This document shows, one piece after another, positions 21,113 to 33,628 of a stretch of DNA of 64,000 nucleotides. The stretch's first letter is position 1, and each line of letters begins with the position of its first letter. The notes under the pieces were generated by a model that worked only from the letters and a program-made list of their open reading frames with translations, was not told the DNA's origin and ran no database searches. The position numbers were made by a program, and so were the translations under genes. The stretch is from Oegoconia quadripuncta (taxonomy: Eukaryota > Arthropoda > Insecta > Lepidoptera > Autostichidae): assembly GCA_949316235.1 (NCBI GenBank), contig OX438742.1, positions 8,402,815 to 8,466,814 of the forward strand, read 5' to 3'.

Positions 21113-21202
21113 ATCGCTGGGTGCCGTGTGGTTTCCGGCATGCAAAAAGAATAGAACCAACATGTCACTTCCCGTGGGTATCGTAGACGGGGACTATGGG
21201 AC
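21113..21202 (-). repeat. Repeat family J, part 1 (split copy)
   Basis: GCCGTGTGGTTTCCGGCATG, AAAGAATAGAACCAAC, CTTCCCGTGGGTATCG and GACTATGGGACTTTTC are the minus-strand end of family J. The remainder resumes at 21544. Confidence 0.6.
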
Positions 21203-21543
21203 TTTTCGTTAAAAATATTAGATTTATACTTTATAAATAAATAATAAATAAATAAAAGGTATTTATTCTCCACAAAGTTAATTTAACAAGTAATTAATTG
21301 ATAATAAATTAGGTCAAACTGTGATGAAAAGGTAGAGACTCAGCAACTTTGCTGATTTTCAGTCCGTCCGTCGTCGTCGTCGGCCCCCCCCTCCCCAAGT
21401 AGAATAGTTGCAGGGAATTAATTACTATTGCTCTATGAATAAATTTAAACATTAACTAGATATAAACAAAAAAGAAATCTATATCTAAAATCAATTCAAA
21501 AACAACTGCAAGTGATAATCATATGTAGGTATTTAGTAAAATT
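21203..21543. mobile_element. Insertion splitting a family J copy
   Basis: About 340 bp separate two parts of one J copy. It contains TATTTATTCTCCACAAAG, resembling a LINE tail in minus orientation, and a C-rich patch at 21361-21400. Identity unknown. Confidence 0.4.
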
Positions 21544-21695
21544 ATATAGATTTGCACGTCTCACCCCAGTCACATTTGCATTTCTAAAGGCGTGAACCGT
21601 GAATGTTGTTTAAAGCATTAAACTTTCAATGTTTGGAATTTTAGGGATATCTCTGACCACCCCATTTGGGATAATGGTTGACGTTGTGTATGAAT
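21544..21695 (-). repeat. Repeat family J, part 2 (split copy)
   Basis: ATTTGCACGTCTCACCCC, ATTTGCATTTCTAAAG and GATATCTCTGACCACCCCATTTGGGATAATGG follow the minus-strand order of family J. Confidence 0.6.
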
Positions 21696-22036
21696 GAATT
21701 TAAACCCAACAGTGAAAATTCTAGATCTAATGAGGCAAAGACAGGAGATATCATCAGCTTCATTAACATAATTCATTACATGGATTTCTCTCAAACAGCG
21801 TGTTCAAAGGCGGTCCGTACTAACGTTTTAATCTCGGCTTGAGTACTCGTTTCATGAAAAGCGTTCTAAAAAGCAGGGACTCTAATATATATTTGCACGG
21901 TGACTTAAGAGATTATCATCTTGCAGACGTCGTCGTCCAGCGCTTCAGTGGTACCCTCATTTGGTTAAAATTTATTTTCAAATACAACATAAATACATAA
22001 TGTACTGGATACGCTTGAAAAATCCAAAAACAAAAG
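21696..22036. other. Unannotated region
   Basis: No gene or repeat recognised. Confidence 0.35.
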
Positions 22037-22082
22037 CATCATCTTATCAGCTGAAAGACGTCCACTGCTGGACAAAAACTAA
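22037..22082 (-). repeat. LINE tail fragment (family L)
   Basis: ATCATCTTATCAGCTGAAAG then ACGTCCACTGCTGGACAAA is the minus strand of the common 3' tail of the LINE type also seen at 6583-6815, 25790-26030 and 50896-51080. Confidence 0.6.
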
Positions 22083-22207
22083 TAATTACCTATAAATAAA
22101 TAATACCAGCATTTGAAATAATAACGGCGACTTTTATTTATAATTTAAAATTCCCGAAAATAAAGATGTTTATATATTATTTTCGATCTGTTCAGTAGTT
22201 CTTGGAA

Positions 22208-22412
22208 TCTCTGACTGCTATACTAAAGGGTCGCTGATTCGAATCCCGTTATGAGCCATGTATGATGAATATGGACCCGTATACCAATGGATGTTTTCAT
22301 TTATCTTTTATTTAATTTCCAACCATCTTAACCATACAAGCCTAGTTGCTTAGCGTGAAACTAGATGGCTCTGTCTGTATGTCCAAGGATATTTATTATT
22401 ATTATATATAAT
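22208..22412 (+). repeat. SINE family A, 5'-truncated
   Basis: Starts in the anticodon-like region (CTGACTGCTATACTAAAGGG), retains the B-box GATTCGAATCCCGTTATG, and ends with GAAACTAGATGGCTCTG and GATATTTATTATTATTAT. Confidence 0.75.
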
Positions 22413-23084
22413 AAACTATTCGAATGCATCCAGTGATTATGTTTTGCATTTATATAGCTCGAGTAACGGATAATTGCATTCAATACCTGCGCGCTAGTTT
22501 CTGGACATCACTAATACAACATTCTACTAAAGACGTCCTGAACTTTGACATGCACGAGATCGCTTAAGCAGCTTGAGAACGCATAGCCTGCATTACAAGA
22601 TTACCGAGCACCTCAAAGCCGGAGAGGCTCCATTTCTAATAGAATTAGGCTGGGATTCGATATCGTTCTAAATACACAAAGGGAGATCAACTGAAGCGTT
22701 GACTGGAATTGTGGTGGTTTTATTTGTAGAAAGCGGGTTATCCCCTTTCTACTAAACAAAGAGGTTTATACCTCTTCATAAAAATCTATATGGACTTAAT
22801 AGAATTAGTCGCTTCGCTCTGATACTGAATCTCTCCTCTCTAAAATGCATTCAATATTCGAAAACTCGCTAATTAAATTCTGATACCCACCGAATAATTG
22901 TGAATCACTTGAATTCATGCATCACTGCGTCCAGGAGTTTAATTGGAGATAAACGTTACAAGCACAGTCTCTCTATAAAATTGCTTGTTTTTATATTAAT
23001 GAAAATATGAAAAAAACGTCCATGGCGTGGATTTCTGCTATGACGAAAACACGGATAGGACTGTGTGCTTGATAGCTGGAATGA
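22413..23084. other. Unannotated region with small hairpins
   Basis: GTAGAAAG...CTTTCTAC (about 22736-22762) and GAGGTTTATACCTC (about 22769-22783) can form small hairpins. No gene recognised. Confidence 0.35.
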
Positions 23085-23260
23085 TATGAAAATGAAAATG
23101 AAAAAATGTTTATTTCAGTACCTTAATATAACAATCAATGAGGTATCGGGGGTCTCCTTTTAAGTATAAAATACCTGTGTTAGGAGGCTCCGCTGTTCCA
23201 TAACTAAATGTCAAATATGTCAAATATTTGTCCAATTAAAGTGAAGGTGAAATAGGTTAT
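23085..23260 (-). repeat. LINE-tail family P copy
   Basis: Reverse-complement counterpart of 9600-9770: TTTATTTCAGTACCTTAATA, CAATCAATGAGGTATC, ATACCTGTGTTAGGAGGC and CATAACTAAATGTCAAATAT. Confidence 0.6.
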
Positions 23261-23364
23261 TATGCTACTTATAAAATAAGAATGAAATAAAAATGTTAAA
23301 ACTAGTTTGTTTGTTATGTATATGTTTGTGTATGAGTGTGTGTGTGTATAATAACTCTGTGACA

Positions 23365-23715
23365 TATACCGTATGAGTTTTTTTTTTACCGTAAAGAAAA
23401 AAATAGGGCATATTAGGTAATTGAAATAAAAGGTATTGGCATATGTAGTTAATTTTTTTTTTCAAAACCATTATTAAGCATTGTTTCACTTGACGTTCGC
23501 ATTTGTAATCTGTTCCACATAATAAATCATTAATTAAATAAATTTTAAAAAAAACTTGATTAAAATATGAGTTCCAAACGCAAGATAGGAACAACCCTAG
23601 GAATCCCGCCAGTCGCATATCAATCTCCGGCCGGAGCGCGGGTCGATGATTGTTTAAAAAAAATAAAAATTATCTATGCCAATAACCTTCTATTTCACTC
23701 ACCTAATATGCCCTA
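23365..23715. mobile_element. MITE family G, right end truncated
   Basis: Left inverted repeat ATACCGTATGAGTTTTTT then ACCGTAAAGAAAAAAATAGGGC and ATATTAGGTAATTG. The right side carries its complement TATGCCAATAACCTTCTATTTC through ATATGCCCTAT but lacks the outermost 30 bp or so. The interior shares GCCAGTCGCATATCAAT and GGCCGG with the other copies in inverted order. Noncoding; the 117-codon minus-strand frame is spurious. Confidence 0.75.
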
Positions 23716-24650
23716 TAGATATATGGTCATTGGCTTTCTATGATGATAGAGTGTGCGTGAATCACATACCTATATTTACAAGCGGACTGATTTACGGTCC
23801 GTAATCTGAACTACCTATATGTAAGGTAATACGAACATATTAACAAATTCACAAAACTCAGTTTTTTTTTACTAATGAATACAGCTGGCAGGCTAATTGC
23901 CCTTACCAGCTTTGCTGGGTGGGGGAGGGGGAGGAAGAAGGGAACACGGTAGCGCACTGAGACGGTAGGTACGCAATAGCATACAAAAAGAATTATGCAA
24001 CCGGACGCCTAGGGCTGCCGGCGAGGGCTCCATTTTCGGCTTAGGGTTAGGTTAGGGTTTCGCCATAATTACGATCACTGTGTATAGTCAGAGAGAAGGA
24101 TGGATTAAATTAACGCTTCGAGATAATTTAAAAATTTGGAATGAAAACTGCGCGATGTGATTGATGTATTAGTTACTGAGCCAACCCCATCATGCACACT
24201 TAAAGTTTCTAGTTTCATATCAAAAGGCGTGTTTCTAGGTGCTTATAGAGAGAGTGATGCAAATTATATGGTACTATTTATGGTGGTCGTGAACTTTGTC
24301 AATTGATACACACTCAACTGAACTCTTTAACACTCCTACTGTGATTTGTATAATGTCATATGGTTCCTGGTAGAGGAGAATAAGATCATCATTGGGAAGA
24401 AACTGCTCTTCCCGTGGATGGCGTAAAAGGAGAATAAGGAATCGTAAACTTAATACCGTTGATCAGTGATGGGCAGCGGCGTCAATGGTCCGGAGTTCCC
24501 GAAAATTCCAGATCGCTAATTCGCCTGCCCAGTGTGGCCTTGAGAGTAAATATCGTCATATGGAAAACGATGTACTCGTAATAATAACTAATGGACTTTT
24601 AAAATAGACGTCTACCACTGTATAGTGAAAATGATTAATACGGTAAAATA
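23716..24650. other. Mostly unannotated region
   Basis: Contains a short GGTTAGGTTAGGG stretch (24041-24060) resembling the insect telomere unit TTAGG but too short to call an interstitial array. A segment at 24466-24540 (GATCAGTGATGGGCAGCGGCG) is partly repeated at 59946-60010. Confidence 0.35.
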
Positions 24651-24856
24651 TTTTTTTTTTATGCACAACCTGTTAGCGTTTGACCTTAATTACACCTGAT
24701 GTTAAGTGAAGATGAGGCTGAAAGTAGAAACGCGCTCACCCAGAACTTCCAATATTAGCAGTTTGGCAGGAAACTTAGATAGTGTTAGCAAGCCATGCTA
24801 CTACCAACCAAACTGAATACTAAATATGTACGCCGCTGGGTATCGATCCCGCTAAC
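24651..24856 (-). repeat. SINE family C, diverged
   Basis: T-run, then TTTGACCTTAATTACACCTGATGTTAAG, GAAGATGAGG, and at the right CGCTGGGTATCGATCCCGC (B-box complement). The middle is partly deleted. Confidence 0.7.
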
Positions 24857-25789
24857 ACCATTCTATAAACCTTATAGGAATCTTGTAGTGGACTGTGTAG
24901 GGATGGTCACAATAAACGTCCAAGTAGTTAGTTCAGTAAGTCCTTTATTTGCACGTTTTATTTCGTTGACACTGTTAATAACAGAGAGCGTCTTCATTCG
25001 CGGGAGACTATAGAGCTTACTCTCATAAAATAACATATATTTTAAATTAAATGTTGCCAGCAACAAACTTTATATATTGTGACTAAACTTGGAAAGAAAA
25101 ATTGAATATGAAAGTACGTAAAAACAAGAGACCATAAGACCAATCCTATTGAAAGGAATGGACGCCGCGTGGTGGCTCAGTAAATTGTATGAGACTTCGT
25201 TGAAATAGCCAATATATCCAGAGATGGAAATTTGTATTGGAAATGATGGAAATTGCGACGTTGTTGCCAACCCGCTGGGTATAAGGTCAGAATGCAATTT
25301 TAGATTGGTATTTCACATACCAATCGCAACTAGATTAGATTCGAATGAGCAGTCGGCCTCCCCTGGGTCAAATGTGTATTAGCAATATCATTTCTGATGT
25401 ACTGTAGCTTTACAGATGCTTCAAATTTGGACGGTCTAGCCTTCGAGCCAGGGGAATCAATGAGGTCTAGCATTATACTATAAAAATATTATATTATAAA
25501 AAAAAATATCCAAAGTACATTTTTATGTTAAGTAAAACAGAAAAGTAAAAAATGACAGTGGTTGATCTAGACTTAGGGTGGGAGGTCAGGACCCTCATGA
25601 TTATATTAGCTTTCTTTGTTTAAGTGAAGCATTTTAATTGGGAATAAGGCCGATGTTTTTTGACAGAGGATATTATAAATTGCGAAGGGAACTGGTGATA
25701 CATTGAACAAATGGTGATATTAATATTACATTGTTTATACAGCTGACTGACTTAATTATAAGAATGTTTTGCTATCTTCTTTGAAGATC
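24857..25789. other. Unannotated region
   Basis: Short frames on both strands near 24795-25300 show no recognised motif. No repeat shared with the rest of the window was found. Confidence 0.3.
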
Positions 25790-26030
25790 CTATCATCATG
25801 TTACAGGATACCCACTGCTGAGCCATCGCTCATGGCCCATGGGCCTCCTCCATAGATTTCCAGAGTGACTGATTAGAAGCGTCATGCATCCAGCGACTTT
25901 CAGCGACCTTCGTCATATCGTCGGTCAGCTTTTATTTGATCTTCCACGCAGCGCTTTCCGGTGCGTGGTCTCCATTCCATATCCTCAATAACCCAATGGC
26001 CATCAGTTTACGAGCTAGGTAACCGTGGAA
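25790..26030 (-). pseudogene. LINE RT C-terminus and 3' tail, decayed
   Basis: On the minus strand a decayed frame includes KLTDDMTKVAESRWMHDA and further on SMEEAHG, fitting the RWTDD..VAG..WM..A and GEAYA motifs that end insect endonuclease/reverse-transcriptase LINE proteins. The tail matches the CCACTGCTGGACAAA-type end at the left. A stop interrupts it. Confidence 0.6.
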
Positions 26031-26070
26031 GATCTAATATCATTGATTTATCAAAATGGAGGTGGAGGAA

Positions 26071-26388
26071 TAACCCCGTGGCTCAATGTAAACAACATTG
26101 GGTTTACGATTCGGAGGTCGCGGGTTCGATCCCCAACATGTTTAAGTACTCAGTTTGGTTGGTGGTAGGGCATTTTAAATGTCCACCTGGCTAGCTACCA
26201 CCATCTTATCTAAATCTGCCGCCAAGCAACAATGTTAATAGCATTGTTGTGTTCCGGTTGTCAGAGATAAGATAGCCAGTCCCCCAAATGTGTTGGGGTT
26301 TCCGGGTCAGTACGCTTCCCCCTTCGACCTTATCTTCACTTAACATCAGGTGTGATTGAGATCAAGTACCATCACGTTGTGCATAAAA
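26071..26388 (+). repeat. SINE family C, near full length
   Basis: CCCCGTGGCTCAATGTAAAC, GGTCGCGGGTTCGATCCCC, TAGCTACCACCATCTTATC and GTGATTGAGATCAAG, ending GCATAAAAAA. A 77-codon + frame (25961-26194) is a chance frame over two repeats. Confidence 0.9.
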
Positions 26389-27414
26389 AATTGAAAGATT
26401 TTCCAAAACCAAGCATACACTTGATGCTCAAATCTTTGAGACAAAGATTAAAGATTATCAAATTATTGCACAGAGGAAGTTTTTACCATTTTAGCAAATT
26501 ACCACGCTTTGTGTGAGCCTCTTAGTAGGTGTTCACGTTGCCTACTTTTTATTCCAAAGCACAAGATTTAAATAAAATCGTACGTTAAGAAACTTTTGAA
26601 TGCAATCGTTTCTCAGAGAAACTGGATATCATACAAGAAAAGTTGGACGGCTTCAGTTTGTTTGAAAAAGGATTTAAAAAGGTGATCACAACGCGAGCCG
26701 ACATATCAGATCTTTGCATAGTATTTGATCAAACACAGGCCTTTCATCGTCATACGACGATGTTGCCGCGTTCAAACAGTATTTTGGTTGGATAATATAT
26801 AAAACATTTACGAACATGATACAATAGAATCAGACCTGATGTACCCCGAAAGCAAAACTCAGTGGAAAAAAAACCGCGCAGCAAATGGGACCGGCTTTCC
26901 TATAAAACTCTTTTCTAGTGATAAGATTCAGTGGAATTGTCATGTCTTTATTAGGTGACGAAACGGAAATAATTAAATTTTACTGCGCTTTCATTTAATT
27001 TCTTCATAATGGAAGTGAAAAACGGAGAGGATTATTTGTCAGCATATTATATCTCGGGTGCAGCTTGAATTCAAATCTACACCGCGTCTACTTAATAATA
27101 GAATGGATTTAATACCTAGTTCGCTCTTAGTAAATATTAATAATCCACTCTAACTTAATTAAATTTAAATGCTAGCTCGTGTTTTCCGTCACGATCTTGG
27201 GTTTAAAATCGTATTCATCTGCTCGGATCACAATTCATCTGCAGTGTTTTTCAGAGCTAGCACGATACTAATTTCTCTAGACAGAGTGTACTCTGTGAGC
27301 CGTGTACGGCTCCTTTTATTAGCAGCTTCTACTGGCAGAAGGTTCGCACAGTCGATAGGGTTTCCATTATATTACTTGCATTCTTTCAGCTTTTATTGCT
27401 CAAGGTGATTCGAT
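26389..27414. other. Unannotated region
   Basis: A 79-codon + frame at 27169-27408 has no recognised motif or splice support. Nothing else found. Confidence 0.3.
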
Positions 27415-27545
27415 TTGGTTGACCGTAGGGCATTTTTTTAATTATTCGCCTGGTTAGCTATCACCATCTTATGTTAGTCTAACGGCAATGCTAATGTCAT
27501 TTGTTGTGTTCTGACTGTTTGAGATACGTAACCACTCCCCCAAAT
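27415..27545 (+). repeat. SINE family C, old fragment
   Basis: TTTGGTTGACCGTAGGGCAT, TAGCTATCACCATCTTATG and GTTGTGTTCTGACTGTTTGAGATA align to the middle of family C with many differences, so it is an older copy. Confidence 0.6.
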
Positions 27546-28479
27546 AGGATCAGGGTGAAAGCGTTTTCACCTCAGTGTCTTACTTGTCACCAGCAGGGCT
27601 AGCATGCGCACCACGACAAATGTTTTATCTACAGAGAGAGAAGTTCCTACAATCCCTGGCGTCGTCATGTCGACTAATTTTCTCTAAGCCACTTTTCATT
27701 TGAAGACTTGTTGTCTACAGCCTTAGTATGACCATAACACGGTAAAGAAATATCTTTCCCAATATCCACCCAGGATTTAAATCTATCAACCGGTTATCTG
27801 TAATGTAATGTAATGTAATCGTAATATAATGTTAATAATTATCACTATGACTGACTTAATGCTGGCAAAATACCTAAAAATGACAGCCATTCCTTAAAAG
27901 AATTGAATTGAGTTGAAGTTGTTATTTTTTTAAGAGTGTTATCGAAAGAGAGTTAAACTATTACGTACCTTAATGTACCTGTCTAGGTATCTACTCATAT
28001 ATTTAGGTATAATATATTACAGAAGACGTGTAGGCATCACAATTTCTTCTCATCTTTCTATGACGAATAATACAAAGTACTGCTTTAAAATGAATATTCT
28101 AATATAAATTTAAATAAACACAACATATTTGGTAGTTGAAAGAAGGATTTGTTTACTCGTGCGGAACGAGAATGGGTCATAATAGTCCTGCAGGTGTGAT
28201 TGAGCCCAAGCTCTTTACGGACGTACATGAAACAAATATTTGGACGAAAAGCGGATTACAGATATAATAGAAATGAAATATATATTTGTAATAATATCTC
28301 AAATAATTTATACTAACGAGTTATTATAAGAGGAAAACATTTATTCAGTGCGAGATAAATGAAAACCAGTAACAATACACCCGACCTATTTTTGTTTAAT
28401 AAAATTGTACACGTGTTTTAAGGTCCAAACAATACTCGGTTTTATACTGTTTACTACATATTTGTTTAAACAAAGGACA
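27546..28479. other. Unannotated region with TAATG microsatellite
   Basis: Four TGTAA/TAATG units near 27796-27815. No gene recognised. Confidence 0.35.
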
Positions 28480-28560
28480 ATAATACATACATGCATAACG
28501 ACACAGCCTTTATCCCAATGGGGTGGTCAGAGATATCCCAAACATTAGTGCTTAGGCCTT
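28480..28560 (+). repeat. Repeat family J fragment
   Basis: CATACATGCATAACGACACAGC then TTTATCCCAATGGGGTGGTC and AGAGATATCCCAAACATTAG form the left end of family J. Confidence 0.55.
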
Positions 28561-31016
28561 AAAAATATGAAGAGTTAACTTATGCCGAGGAATTCAGGAA
28601 TTTTGACAATGCGAAGAGTTATTCAATATTTTAAGTGAACATTCTGACAGCACGTGTTGGAATCTTTATTCCCAACGCAGAGACTGCTTATCTATGATTA
28701 TAATTTATATCCCAAAAAATTGCGCATTTTAAAGCCACCGAAATATACGAGTCCCATAAGTTCTTCAGAAACAACGAAAAAGATATCTTTCTGAGAAGGG
28801 CAGCGCAGACTACAGACTTTTGTCGGCCGCACTTTTTTATTCTCGTGTGTATTATAACATAGAATATAATACATTCCATCCTCCCGGACAAAATTTTATT
28901 GTTGGATTTGAATTTTTTGTCTGGCCTACAAAAACAAAATGCAAGCTATAGAATGGTTAAAAAATATGTTTACTCTATTACTGATGGGTACTCTAACCCT
29001 TCTCCAAAAAATCAGGAACTTTAAATTTATAGGAAATTACACCACACAAATTACGTACTAAAATAAGAAAACTTAGTAGCGATAACAACCGCATTTCCAC
29101 ATTCGTGTAAAACATTTAAAATTTTTAAAACAGCGCAGTTGGTAATAATTGCATAAACCCTCAGGCTCAGGGCTCGAGGTCGACAGATTCGTTAAAATTT
29201 CGAACGGAGTCGGTGAAAGCGTGTAGTTTCCATTTATTCTTTCTGTAAAACATGTTCCTGGCGCACATGTTTGAAACCAATCATAAAAAATTCTCATTTT
29301 GTAACGTACTTGCGGGGTTTCAATTTACTACGTTTATAAATGCATGAGGTGACATTTTTAAAATTCTCTATCCTTGAGACGTATGAACGTCTCTTCGTTG
29401 TAAGGGCTCATTCACATTAGAGTTGGTTGCGCAATGTTTTAGATTTCTATATTGCATAGCAGCTTGTGTTACCAACAAAGGGGCTCGTATGCGGGTATGG
29501 TTGCCACTTATCTTTCTAGTTCCAGCTAACAAACAGTTCGTTTCAAAGGGTTGTTAGTTGTTTGACAGTAATGGTAGATTTTAGATTCGTCGATACGGCC
29601 CATGTGCGGGTTGGCTGTGGAAGTCGTTTAAAAAAAACCATCGTTTACAATATTCGATACGCATGCAGGGACTCTCATGGATCTTGTAATAGTCCAATAT
29701 AAATACGTCCTTACTTTTGAAAACAAGGTTCGCTTGATCTAGATATCTTTTAGCATAGACGATATCCTTTGAGCATAAAAGCAATCTGTTTTGTGCTAAA
29801 AGCATGGTAAACAGGCAGAGATATTTTATGAAAATAAGGATCGTTTCAACTCTTACAAAGTTGTACAAATTGAAATTGCTTCATGTTTTTTAAAGAGTCA
29901 ATGTAAAATGAAACTTATGAGCTTATTTTACAAAATGCTTTCTTAGCGCCTCTAAATATCCCAAGGATATACCTGCCTTTAATCAACATCATAAAAATTT
30001 ATAGACCAATAAGTCTGTCGCTCAGTTCCTCCTTTTAGGTTATCCCTATTTACAAGATAATTAAGATAAGTCCATAAATAAATTGAAAACATTATTCTAA
30101 AACACTGCATTTGGAACCTTAAAATTTCCTAGACACTAATCTATAGATTTACGTACTCAGGAATTTTTCCACTGGGACTTTCGTGGAGGCCTAGCCCAGC
30201 CAAGTCCCCTAGTAAAATGTATCTTATGTACTAATATATTTCAGGGTCCTCTAATAATGATTTTGTTGTCTCAGAGGTTCAGGGTCTCAGGCAGCATACA
30301 CTAAATTGTTCATAGACCATCGACCTCGAGCAGTCTTGCTACATATCCCACGTTACATTTTTGAAAAGTCTATCAAGACAACTTCTTGATAAAGATTGAT
30401 TAGTAGATTTCGTCACTCCTTTATCACAAATGTTGAAACTTTCACAAAACTTCATGGACACCTCCCACGTTAAACCATCATTAGTTCAGAATGATGACGA
30501 CGATAATATGAACAAGTTAGTAAAGCTTAGTAAAGCTGAAGCTTTTTTTATATAAAGAGCACATCAATCTTCCACCAGCTGATTAATCAATCCATCCCCA
30601 ACTTTAGCACCAGGTAATGCACGAATTGTGTATCCACGTTAAACACATAACAAGACTCGAGTCTTAACCAACACTTCCAATAAGTTCAATAGTTTTACAA
30701 GACTTCGAAAAAGGGTATACACACGAGCGACAATCTCGATACATACCTAACTGTTGTTTAATAAATCGCGACAGGGTCCTAACGGGAATTTTCATTTCAG
30801 GCGATAATATTTTTTGTTTGCTTATAAGTAAGGTTTCGGCGAATTCTGGCCTTAACAGCGTTCAAGTCAATAGCACACGCTCGCCCCGACTTTTTGTGGT
30901 TTTCTATTTACAAAGGAACTTTCCGTGCACCTGTCAATACTGCAATGCACAAACGTTCGGCTGGCCCCTAGCTTTAAAGCACATTATAAACTAATATTTA
31001 GTCGCGGTTTCGCCTG
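28561..31016. other. Long unannotated region
   Basis: About 2.5 kb with no supported gene, repeat family or RNA. Frames of 67-95 codons on the minus strand (28688-28891, 29073-29297, 29581-29868) have no recognised motif and no splice context. Distal promoter or upstream-exon sequence of the CUB gene could lie here, but I cannot show it. Confidence 0.3.
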
Positions 31017-31106
31017 TGTAGATTTCGTTTATAAGTATAACTAGTTTTCCGACCGCGGCTTCGCCTGCGATAGAATAACTTTATCGTAGATATGTTTAAT
31101 TAGTTT

Positions 31107-31370
31107 ATCCCCAGCGGTGTACATGTTTAAGTACTAGGTTTGGTTGGTGGTAGGGCATTTTAAAATATCCGCCTGGCTAGCTACCACCATCTAAATCTGC
31201 CGCTAATCAGCAATGTTAATAGCATTGTTGTGTTCCAGTTGTCAGAGATAAGATAGCCAGTCCCCCAAATGTGTTGGGCTTTCCGGGTCAGTACGCTTCG
31301 ACCTCACCTTCACTTAACATCAGGTGTGATTGAAATTAAATACGAACTCCTCGTGCATAAAAAAAAACTA
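31107..31370 (+). repeat. SINE family C, 5'-truncated
   Basis: Begins inside the B-box region (ATCCCCAGCGGTGTACATG) and continues to CATCAGGTGTGATTGAAATTAAA and CATAAAAAAAAAC. Confidence 0.85.
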
Positions 31371-31379
31371 TTCACTTTA

Positions 31380-31560
31380 TCAGGATAAAATTAGTCCTAT
31401 GTATTCCAGGGAATATCCAACTAATATTATAAATGCGATAGTTTGGATATTTGTTTGTTTATTTATTTGTCTGTTTGTTTTGTTTGTTGCGCAATCACGG
31501 CGAAACGGATTTGGATGAAATTTGGTATATATGTAGAATATACCCTGGAACAAGACAGGA
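31380..31560 (-). repeat. Interspersed repeat (CTAGCTGACC type), minus orientation
   Basis: ACTAATATTATAAATGCGAT then a TTTGTTTG-rich run and GCGCAATCACGGCGAAACGG ATTTGGATGAAATTTGG. This is the reverse strand of the repeat tail type at 19660-19965. Confidence 0.5.
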
Positions 31561-31569
31561 CTTATTGCT

Positions 31570-31640
31570 AATGCTTAGACCTCATGCTAAGTGAAGATAA
31601 TGCCGAAGGTGGAAGCGTACTTACCCGGAAACCCCATATT
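31570..31640 (-). repeat. SINE family C fragment
   Basis: GACCTCATGCTAAGTGAAGATAA then GAAGGTGGAAGCGTACTTACCCGGAAACCCC, the minus strand of the family C tail. Confidence 0.65.
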
Positions 31641-32391
31641 ATATAACCCCATATAAATATTTATAATTGAATTTTTTTAAAATTGTAAAATGGGACAAGT
31701 TAGATACTACAGTTATATAAAAAACCCATAGATAGGTTCTTATACAATCCGCTAGTGCTTTTATCGAGCAACCTTTCACAGCGATTATTTTGTACAAGGA
31801 TTCATTGGTGTTCAACTATGTCTCTATTGGGTATTTACAGACAGACAGTGAAACTATAATTTATTTTTTAACTACGATAACCCAGCGCTTTTGTGCAAGT
31901 TCTGTATTTAAACTTTGACGCCTCTAATATCGAACCTTTGTAAAGTAACACGGAACAGCGAGTTGTTTTGTACAAATGACGGTAGCTTAAAAAATGTCTA
32001 ATCTGACTATTTTCCGTGTACTTTGTGTTACAAAAGATTTTTTTTACATTACTCGTTTGTCGTTTTAGGCATTGCACTTTCAATTTTTACACGACTGCCT
32101 CATTAAAGGAGTGTTATGTTTGTATTCTTTATTATGTTATAGAATTTATGTATTCCACACTAATTTCCAAACGCCTCAACAGATTTAATTGAATATGGTA
32201 TCGTTGGAATCCTTACAGTCTAGCGGGCAACATAGGCTAAGTTGAAGATCTGGAGTACCTGATATGAAACCTAAATAGACCAGAATCACTTTCAGTTACA
32301 GTGGCAGTCGCGTTTAATCGGTTTTTGTATATATATGTTATAAGAAATTATAATGAAATGAAAATATGTTAAAAATTGATTTCTTTTCCAG
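31641..32391. other. Upstream flank or intron of the CUB gene
   Basis: No gene recognised; AT-rich. It ends in a polypyrimidine tract and acceptor (TTTCTTTTCCAG, 32380-32391). Confidence 0.4.
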
Positions 32392-32527
32392 TCATGACGT
32401 CGTGCGGCAGCACAACTTCGGAGAACGGCACATACTTCGTGAACTCCGGCTATCCGACGTTCTACGATGGTACCGGCTCGTGTGAGCTGACTGTGGTCAA
32501 ATCCCATCCGGACGTCTGTCAGATTAG
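32392..32527 (+). CDS. CUB-domain protein, internal exon 1
   Basis: 136-bp exon between acceptor TTTTCCAG and donor ATTAG|GTACAT, entering in phase 1 and leaving in phase 2. It encodes the start of a CUB domain: a first Cys in MTSCGSTTSENGTYFVNSGY, then P..FYDG.GSC and VCQIR. This fits the insect CUB pattern CG...ENGTYF..GYP...C...VCQ(L/I)RLDF. Such proteins are secreted, and CUB domains bind protein or sugar partners. A possible N-glycosylation site is NGT. The preceding exon, which should encode the signal peptide and N-terminal region, was not located in the window. The coding GC content is clearly above that of the flanks. Identification comes from domain recognition, so the specific gene name is left open. 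Confidence 0.85.
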
Positions 32528-33628
32528 GTACATATATTAACCACCATTCGATGTTGTGGGATGGTGCTGATAAGAAAAACGTTCAATTCGCGCCAATACA
32601 CAGATAAAAATAAATAACCCATCAGTGATACCTCCAATATATTTGTTAATGTATCCCAAAGTCATATCTTTAGGGCTTTTTCAAATTTTTTTTTAATTTT
32701 CGATTTTCAAAAAAAAAAATTTACACACGTAGTCCCGAAACCCACGACACCAGGGCGATGTTACGAAGCCGAAGCCAAAAAAAAACACTTTCAAGGTTAG
32801 AACACATTTATGCGATAACGATGTTGCAGTTGCTGCAAAATGAACTAGATAAAACAATGCTACAGAGGCTGCACGTGTCGTGTGAACTAGTCCTAATTTA
32901 TTTCATTATAACGCCTGCGATACGCCCCCGTCAAGCTCGGGTACGTCTGCTAAGGTATCCGACAAGCGACCGACGTTACTGCATAACGACCGCAAATTGC
33001 CGCGTTAGTGGTTGTTCACGTGGTCATCAGTGTTAACACTACGCTGAAGAACAGCATAAATAAATAATATATGAACATGATCTTTATTTTCTCCACAAAG
33101 ATCTGCACATCAAGTCTTAGCGTTGTTATGACAAAAGATTACCAAGAAAATCCTTGCTAGAGACTGGTGTCTGAACTAGTTTATTAAATTAAATAAAACT
33201 TTATTTCAGATTTTTTGTTAGCGTTATTAACGATAATGCTTAGGTATATAGGTTAGTTTTATTTATTTATAAGAAAGTTTAGTTTTTAGACCTGTGACAG
33301 TCTCCACCCAGCATCTCTGGAAGTGCAGCCAATCTGGCAGCTATCATTTTCAGAATGATGTTTTCACTAGCAACCACTTTGGAAATGGGGCTGCGTATTT
33401 TATCGCATTATAGCGTGGAGATCATCCGTGCCAGTCTCCGTGAAATGGTTAATTGTAGTTACAACTACAGCTCATGTAACCAATTCGGAGGCTGCTACTG
33501 CAGCATATTAGTATGCAATATAAATAAAAAAAGGTTATCGTGCCATAAATAATATAAATTATCTTTCCTGCCCCTTAAGGGTAAAGTATTCAGTTTTCAT
33601 ACAAACTCTAATTGTCCTTAATAATATA
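32528..33628. other. CUB intron 1, first part
   Basis: Begins with the GTACAT donor. No repeat recognised to 33628. The + frame at 32758-33036 lacks any motif. Confidence 0.4.

Noticed and set aside
24041..24060. Interstitial telomere array (TTAGG)
   Set aside because: Only two or three imperfect units; expected by chance in a window of this size.
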